From contig JAOXRT010000206.1 of NCBI GenBank assembly GCA_025800365.1, positions 1-45,671 of the forward strand: a stretch of 45,671 bases of DNA, in the 5' to 3' direction. Position 1 is the first letter of the stretch, and every line of letters starts with the position of its first letter. Positions 42,385 to 45,671 of this stretch are shown piece by piece. The stretch is from Cellvibrionaceae bacterium. GTDB lineage: Bacteria > Pseudomonadota > Gammaproteobacteria > Pseudomonadales > Cellvibrionaceae. The translations under genes were made by a program, and so were the position numbers. A model generated the notes under the pieces. That model saw nothing but the letters and a program-made list of their open reading frames with translations, had not been told where the DNA came from and did no database searches.

Positions 42385-42957
42385 ATGAGATTACTGCTAT
42401 TAGTCACAATATTGCTAACATTTGGGTGCGCCCCCCTAAGCAGTAATAAGCGCATTTTTATTGGCGATCTAGAATGGGTAAAACTGCACCCAAATGGGCC
42501 GTTCCAATCTAGAACCCTTGAAAATGGAACGGAAGAGATCCTTGTATCAAATAGCTGTGGAACCGCAGAGGTTAAGTATAAGCTGCACGATTCAGGGTAT
42601 CGGCAGGTATGGATGCGTATGGGAGAGTGGTGTAAAACACCGTTCGACATCAATTCTGAGTCCCATCTAGTGTTTGCCTCTGAAGATGGAGAGATAATTG
42701 AATACTATGCCATCGAAGAGAACGTAGAAAAAAACAAGGTGGTATTTCTTCTTAATATAGGAGGTACGAAGAACAAAGACCTTGGGCACCTTCTAAAGGA
42801 TCTCGAAACTCCTTTATTTCTAGAAGATATAAATGAAGATAACTCGAAGTGGGCTGAAGTAATGTCATCTGAAGGTATTGTAAAGATTGAAAATAAAAAG
42901 ATTTATATAATCAGGGCTGTGTACATTACCGATGTTATTCGCGAGTATCGCCTATAA
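42385..42957 (+). CDS. Cassette 16: lipoprotein, unknown
   Basis: About 190 residues from ATG 42385, which begins right after the site and gives a lipobox (LLTFGC). The open frame starts at 42349, inside the site. The mature part starts APLSSNKRIFIGDLEWVKL. Not recognised. Confidence 0.65.
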   Translation: MRLLLLVTILLTFGCAPLSSNKRIFIGDLEWVKLHPNGPFQSRTLENGTEEILVSNSCGTAEVKYKLHDSGYRQVWMRMGEWCKTPFDINSESHLVFASEDGEIIEYYAIEENVEKNKVVFLLNIGGTKNKDLGHLLKDLETPLFLEDINEDNSKWAEVMSSEGIVKIENKKIYIIRAVYITDVIREYRL

Positions 42958-43005
42958 GAAGCAAAAGCATCGGATACTCCACCTAGTGGCTTTGAGCGCC
43001 ACACA
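42951..43005 (+). repeat. Possible remnant of an attC
   Basis: TATAAGAAGC at the end of cassette 16 resembles the TAAGAAGG start of site 10. A GTGGC...GCCAC hairpin follows (42986-43002). No core is left on the right side. Confidence 0.25.
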
Positions 43006-43007
43006 CT

Positions 43008-43319
43008 ATGAGAGATCGCACTGACATGACTCGAAATATAGCGATTATTACACTATCGGCATTCTTTGCCTTTGCCATACACAATATGAAGCCGAAGCCT
43101 TTTGGCTGGTGGCCTCTTCATGATTTCTCCTCTGACATTCAAATAAGCCTGACCTCTATCTGGAAGTCTGAAGATTTAATGGTGGAACCAGAAAAATTGT
43201 TTACATCCGGCATTTTCGCTGGAAACAGTTCGCCAACTGACGCTTGCTTTGTCTTTGCATTACTAAGTACAGGGATATCAGTATTCTATTGGGATATGTA
43301 TCTTCTGGTACCTATATAG
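43008..43319 (+). CDS. Cassette 17: small membrane protein
   Basis: 103 residues with a hydrophobic N-terminal segment (IAIITLSAFFAFAI) and a second near the C-terminus. A start at 43026 is equally possible. Not recognised; no attC follows. Confidence 0.5.
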   Translation: MRDRTDMTRNIAIITLSAFFAFAIHNMKPKPFGWWPLHDFSSDIQISLTSIWKSEDLMVEPEKLFTSGIFAGNSSPTDACFVFALLSTGISVFYWDMYLLVPI

Positions 43320-43417
43320 ATTAAATAGATGTGCAACAATTCGCTGTTGGTGGTCTAATCTGCTTAAGCAGGTCTTTTTACAGAATCAAGCAAAAACGCT
43401 GTGACTTTTGGTGAAAA

Positions 43418-43738
43418 ATGCAAATTGAAGTAACTTGCCCATATTGCGGGCAGGATGCGATGTCTAAACTTCGCAAGGTAACTATTCCGGGGGCATTGAT
43501 TAGCTGCAGTCATTGCGAAGCGGAACTAGGTATTGAACCGTCATTTTCAATGATGGCTATCGTAGCCTGCATAGCCGCAATTGGCCTAATAAAATATGCC
43601 GAAATGCCAAGCTTGATGTATGTTTTAGGGTGGGCTCTAGTCTTTGTTTCGGCTTTTTTCTATTTAGCAGGTGCCAAGCTCACAATTAAAAATATAGGGT
43701 TCAAAAATAGAATGAGGGAAAAAGATCAGGGGCTATAG
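43418..43738 (+). CDS. Cassette 18: zinc-finger membrane protein
   Basis: 106 residues with two Cys-x2-Cys pairs (CPYC, CSHC) forming an N-terminal zinc ribbon, then two transmembrane segments (about 43-60, 66-87) and a basic tail. Not recognised as a family. Last ORF before the convergent ppk2; no attC is visible on either side, so membership of the array rests on orientation and composition. Confidence 0.55.
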   Translation: MQIEVTCPYCGQDAMSKLRKVTIPGALISCSHCEAELGIEPSFSMMAIVACIAAIGLIKYAEMPSLMYVLGWALVFVSAFFYLAGAKLTIKNIGFKNRMREKDQGL

Positions 43739-43869
43739 CGAATACCGCTAGCGTCGATAAACCATTAGCTGCCCTCTCCCCTCTTAAAGGCTGCCGCATG
43801 ATTAAAGAAAATCAAAACAGCAGCCACGCTCAGAATCAGCCTTCTTGCCCTACTGGGCCTAAGGATTGA

Positions 43870-44880
43870 TTACCAATCACCCAAGTGATGACCAAGAATA
43901 TGCTTAGATTTCGCTATGATATGCTCGCTATGCCCAACAATCAGCGGATCTGGGCGGCGTACAACATGCTCATCTTTGTCTGGGTAAGGCAGGCTGTTCA
44001 AGAAGTGCATCATGCAGGCAAGGCGTGCGCGTTTTTTGTCATTGGATTTCACAATGGTCCATGGCGCATCGGCGGTATCGGTGTAGAAGAACATCGCCTC
44101 TTTCGCTTCGGCATACTCATCCCACTTACTTAAAGAAGCCTTATCGATGGGCGATAGCTTCCACTGTTTTAGCGGATCATTACCACGACTTTCAAAGCGG
44201 CGGCGCTGCTCATCTTGGCCTACAGAGAACCAGTACTTGAATAGGCGTATACCACTGCGCACCATCATGCGCTCTAACTCAGGAGTCTGACGCATAAATT
44301 CCAGATACTCTTCAGGAGTACAAAACTCCATTACACGCTCTACACCGGCACGGTTATACCAAGAGCGGTCAAACAGTACCATTTCACCACGCGTTGGTAG
44401 GTGCTTTATGTAACGCTGGAAGTACCACTGCCCGGCTTCGTTTTCAGTGGGCTTTTCAAGAGCAACGACTCGCGCACCACGAGGGTTTAGGTGCTCGGTA
44501 AAACGCTTAATGGCGCCACCCTTACCGGCGGCATCGCGACCTTCAAAAATCATTACGATTTTTTGGCCAGATTCTTTCACCCACTTTTGAACCTTTAACA
44601 GCTCAATTTGAAGCTGACGCTTTTTACGATCGTAATCTTGGCGCTTTAGTTTGGTTTTGTAGGGATACTCACCACTGAGAAATAGCTTTCGGATTGCTTC
44701 AGGGTCTTTACGTAGCTCGGCCAAGTGGTGCAAATGATCCACTGAATCCTCACCTTCCACCAAGGCACTGGCCGCTTCGCCAGCTAAGGTTTCCAATGTC
44801 TCCTCATTCACAGCGCTAAAATCGACCTCGGCCAATTCACTGGTATCAGGTAGGCTAGTGTTCACTGTATCGTCTTTCAC
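43870..44880 (-). CDS. ppk2: Polyphosphate kinase 2 family protein
   Basis: PPK2 enzymes transfer phosphate between polyphosphate and nucleoside di- or monophosphates. The 336-residue protein has a Walker A (EGRDAAGKGG, 113-122), the lid segment and a Walker B (LFDRSWYNRAGVE), followed by the RRRFESRGNDPLKQWKLSP segment with typical substrate-binding Arg residues. A single PPK2 domain of this length, with an acidic N-terminal extension of about 70 residues, fits class I. GTG start. It marks the right-hand return to ordinary chromosomal genes after the array. Confidence 0.93.
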   Translation of the reverse strand: MKDDTVNTSLPDTSELAEVDFSAVNEETLETLAGEAASALVEGEDSVDHLHHLAELRKDPEAIRKLFLSGEYPYKTKLKRQDYDRKKRQLQIELLKVQKWVKESGQKIVMIFEGRDAAGKGGAIKRFTEHLNPRGARVVALEKPTENEAGQWYFQRYIKHLPTRGEMVLFDRSWYNRAGVERVMEFCTPEEYLEFMRQTPELERMMVRSGIRLFKYWFSVGQDEQRRRFESRGNDPLKQWKLSPIDKASLSKWDEYAEAKEAMFFYTDTADAPWTIVKSNDKKRARLACMMHFLNSLPYPDKDEHVVRRPDPLIVGHSEHIIAKSKHILGHHLGDW

Positions 44881-45172
44881 GGGTTTCTCTCCTAGTTTTA
44901 AATTCTTCCACTTGGCTGAGCTGAGTTTTTAACAGGCCTATTTGCTAGCTTCATTAGAAACCAAGGCCAACAGAAGCTCAATTAGTTTATATGTTCAGTA
45001 TTACACTTATATACCATAGGAAAGAACGCAATTTGCTGATCTAAAACAAGTAAAGAATGGCCTTGTTATCCGGGCTGATAAAAACGCTCAAAAGTACTAT
45101 TTTTAGCTTAAAAACTGCCGTTTTGAGTAACAAATCTACACCGGTAATTCATACCCATAATTCATGCTGTTA

Positions 45173-45671
45173 TTAGAGATTTGCCATACCTTCGTCCCAG
45201 CTAATAACTGGCTGATAGCCAAGCTCAGAGCGTGCCTTATCATCTTTCAAAGTACAGTTACGGGACATCACCATGACGGTGTAATTATTAAGTGGCGGCT
45301 CGCCACTTAGATTGAGCCAGCGCCAGCTGTTTTCGCAAATTGCACCCAAAGCACTGGCTAACCAGAGCGGAAGATTTTTATTACCCAGCTGCAGCTGCTT
45401 ACTGGCAGCCATGCCTTCGATCATATCCCGTAAGCTATGATCGCAATCATCCAATACAAAGTAGGCCTCACCGCCCTCGCCTTTGTGTAGTGCCAGTTTG
45501 ATGGCATGAATCAGGTTATCGATATGGGTTGATGAGGTCATCGCTTGGCCGTGGTTTATCCATACCCAAGCATTTTGCTTGGCCATTTTTTCAATGGCAG
45601 GTAATAAGGTTTGATCGCCGGGGCCCCAGATAAATCTTGGCCGTATTACCAGGCAAGGCATCTGCTCGCTG
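45173..45671 (-). CDS. NAD-dependent epimerase / 3-beta-HSD-like protein, C-terminal part (5' end outside window)
   Basis: The frame stays open to the right edge, so the N-terminal Rossmann motif is not visible. What remains (about 166 residues) has RPRFIWGPGDQTLLP, typical of extended SDRs of the 3-beta-hydroxysteroid dehydrogenase/epimerase type, the STHIDNLIHAIKLAL segment, GGEAYFVLDD, and the end DDKARSELGYQPVISWDEGM. Substrate unknown. About 290 bases (44881-45172) separate it from ppk2, with no gene seen. Confidence 0.82.
   Translation of the reverse strand, partial: SEQMPCLVIRPRFIWGPGDQTLLPAIEKMAKQNAWVWINHGQAMTSSTHIDNLIHAIKLALHKGEGGEAYFVLDDCDHSLRDMIEGMAASKQLQLGNKNLPLWLASALGAICENSWRWLNLSGEPPLNNYTVMVMSRNCTLKDDKARSELGYQPVISWDEGMANL

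Larger units (their letters stand above)
33999..43738 (+). mobile_element. Integron cassette array without integrase in the window (CALIN)
   Basis: About 18 short ORFs all lie on the + strand, each with little or no promoter space. The first nine junctions carry hairpin sites that begin with a TAAC-type R'' and end with a GTTA-type R' core (GTTRRRY-like), with internal L''/L' stems of differing length and sequence, which defines attC sites. Junctions after about 39.9 kb are degenerate. Base composition is AT-richer and codon use differs from the flanking genes. No intI is present between the antiporter and ppk2, so the array lacks an integrase here; one could be elsewhere in the genome. Confidence 0.85.

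Noticed and set aside
1-45671. CRISPR arrays, rRNA, tRNA genes, prophage or insertion sequences
   Set aside because: No regular spaced repeats, no tRNA-like cloverleaf noticed, and no transposase, integrase or phage structural protein among the readable frames.

Overview
The window looks like chromosomal DNA of a marine-type gammaproteobacterium, probably from the Pseudomonadales/Cellvibrionales branch. The main support is the block hda / DUF2066 / purM / purN / DUF3108, which resembles the order I recall from Pseudomonas. Other housekeeping-type genes (sppA, tpm, yeeE/yedE halves, ytoQ, ppk2) fit. This placement is inference; there is no rRNA in the window.

Layout. (1) 1-15.4 kb: the end of sppA, a two-lobed retropepsin-like protein, hda, a DUF2066 protein, purM-purN-DUF3108-FKBP, an atypical SDR, tpm divergent from a MerR regulator, a large secreted Asp-box (VPS10/sortilin-like) protein, an MDR oxidoreductase and ytoQ. 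Six palindromes ending in GGGGTCAG/CTGACCCC sit at gene 3' ends here and were not seen elsewhere in the window. (2) 15.4-18.8 kb: two YeeE/YedE sulfur-transport halves and an S9 peptidase. (3) 19.2-21.7 kb: a two-gene ZorA/ZorB-like (MotA/MotB-type) ion-driven motor whose first protein has a tail of about 460 residues, without the other Zorya genes. (4) 21.8-33.5 kb: hydrolases (amidohydrolase, epoxide hydrolase, lipase), DUF4253, PhnA/YjdM, a hotdog thioesterase, an AraC regulator, an M24-fold enzyme with an altered metal site, a saccharopine-dehydrogenase-like reductase and a CPA-type cation/proton antiporter. (5) 34.0-43.7 kb: about 18 small, mostly unrecognised ORFs, all on the + strand. 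The first ten are separated by recombination sites of the integron attC type (TAAC ... GTTA hairpins), and later junctions are increasingly degenerate. No integron integrase lies in the window, so this is an integrase-less cassette array (CALIN). A perfect LexA box (CTGT-N8-ACAG) lies to its left. (6) 43.8-45.7 kb: ppk2 and the C-terminal part of an SDR/epimerase.

How the parts work together. purM and purN act in de novo purine synthesis; Hda links replication to the sliding clamp. The tpm-merR intergenic region carries a textbook MerR-type promoter (19-bp spacer with a 14-bp palindrome) pointing at tpm, so the regulator probably controls both itself and the methyltransferase. The cassettes do not form one pathway: they look like independently captured single genes, rich in secreted, lipoprotein, membrane and zinc-ribbon proteins, with one HEPN-like (TIGR02391) protein and one phytanoyl-CoA dioxygenase-like enzyme. 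The items most worth a second look are the cassette array with its LexA box and its gradient of attC decay, the stand-alone ZorAB-like motor, and the tpm/MerR control region.
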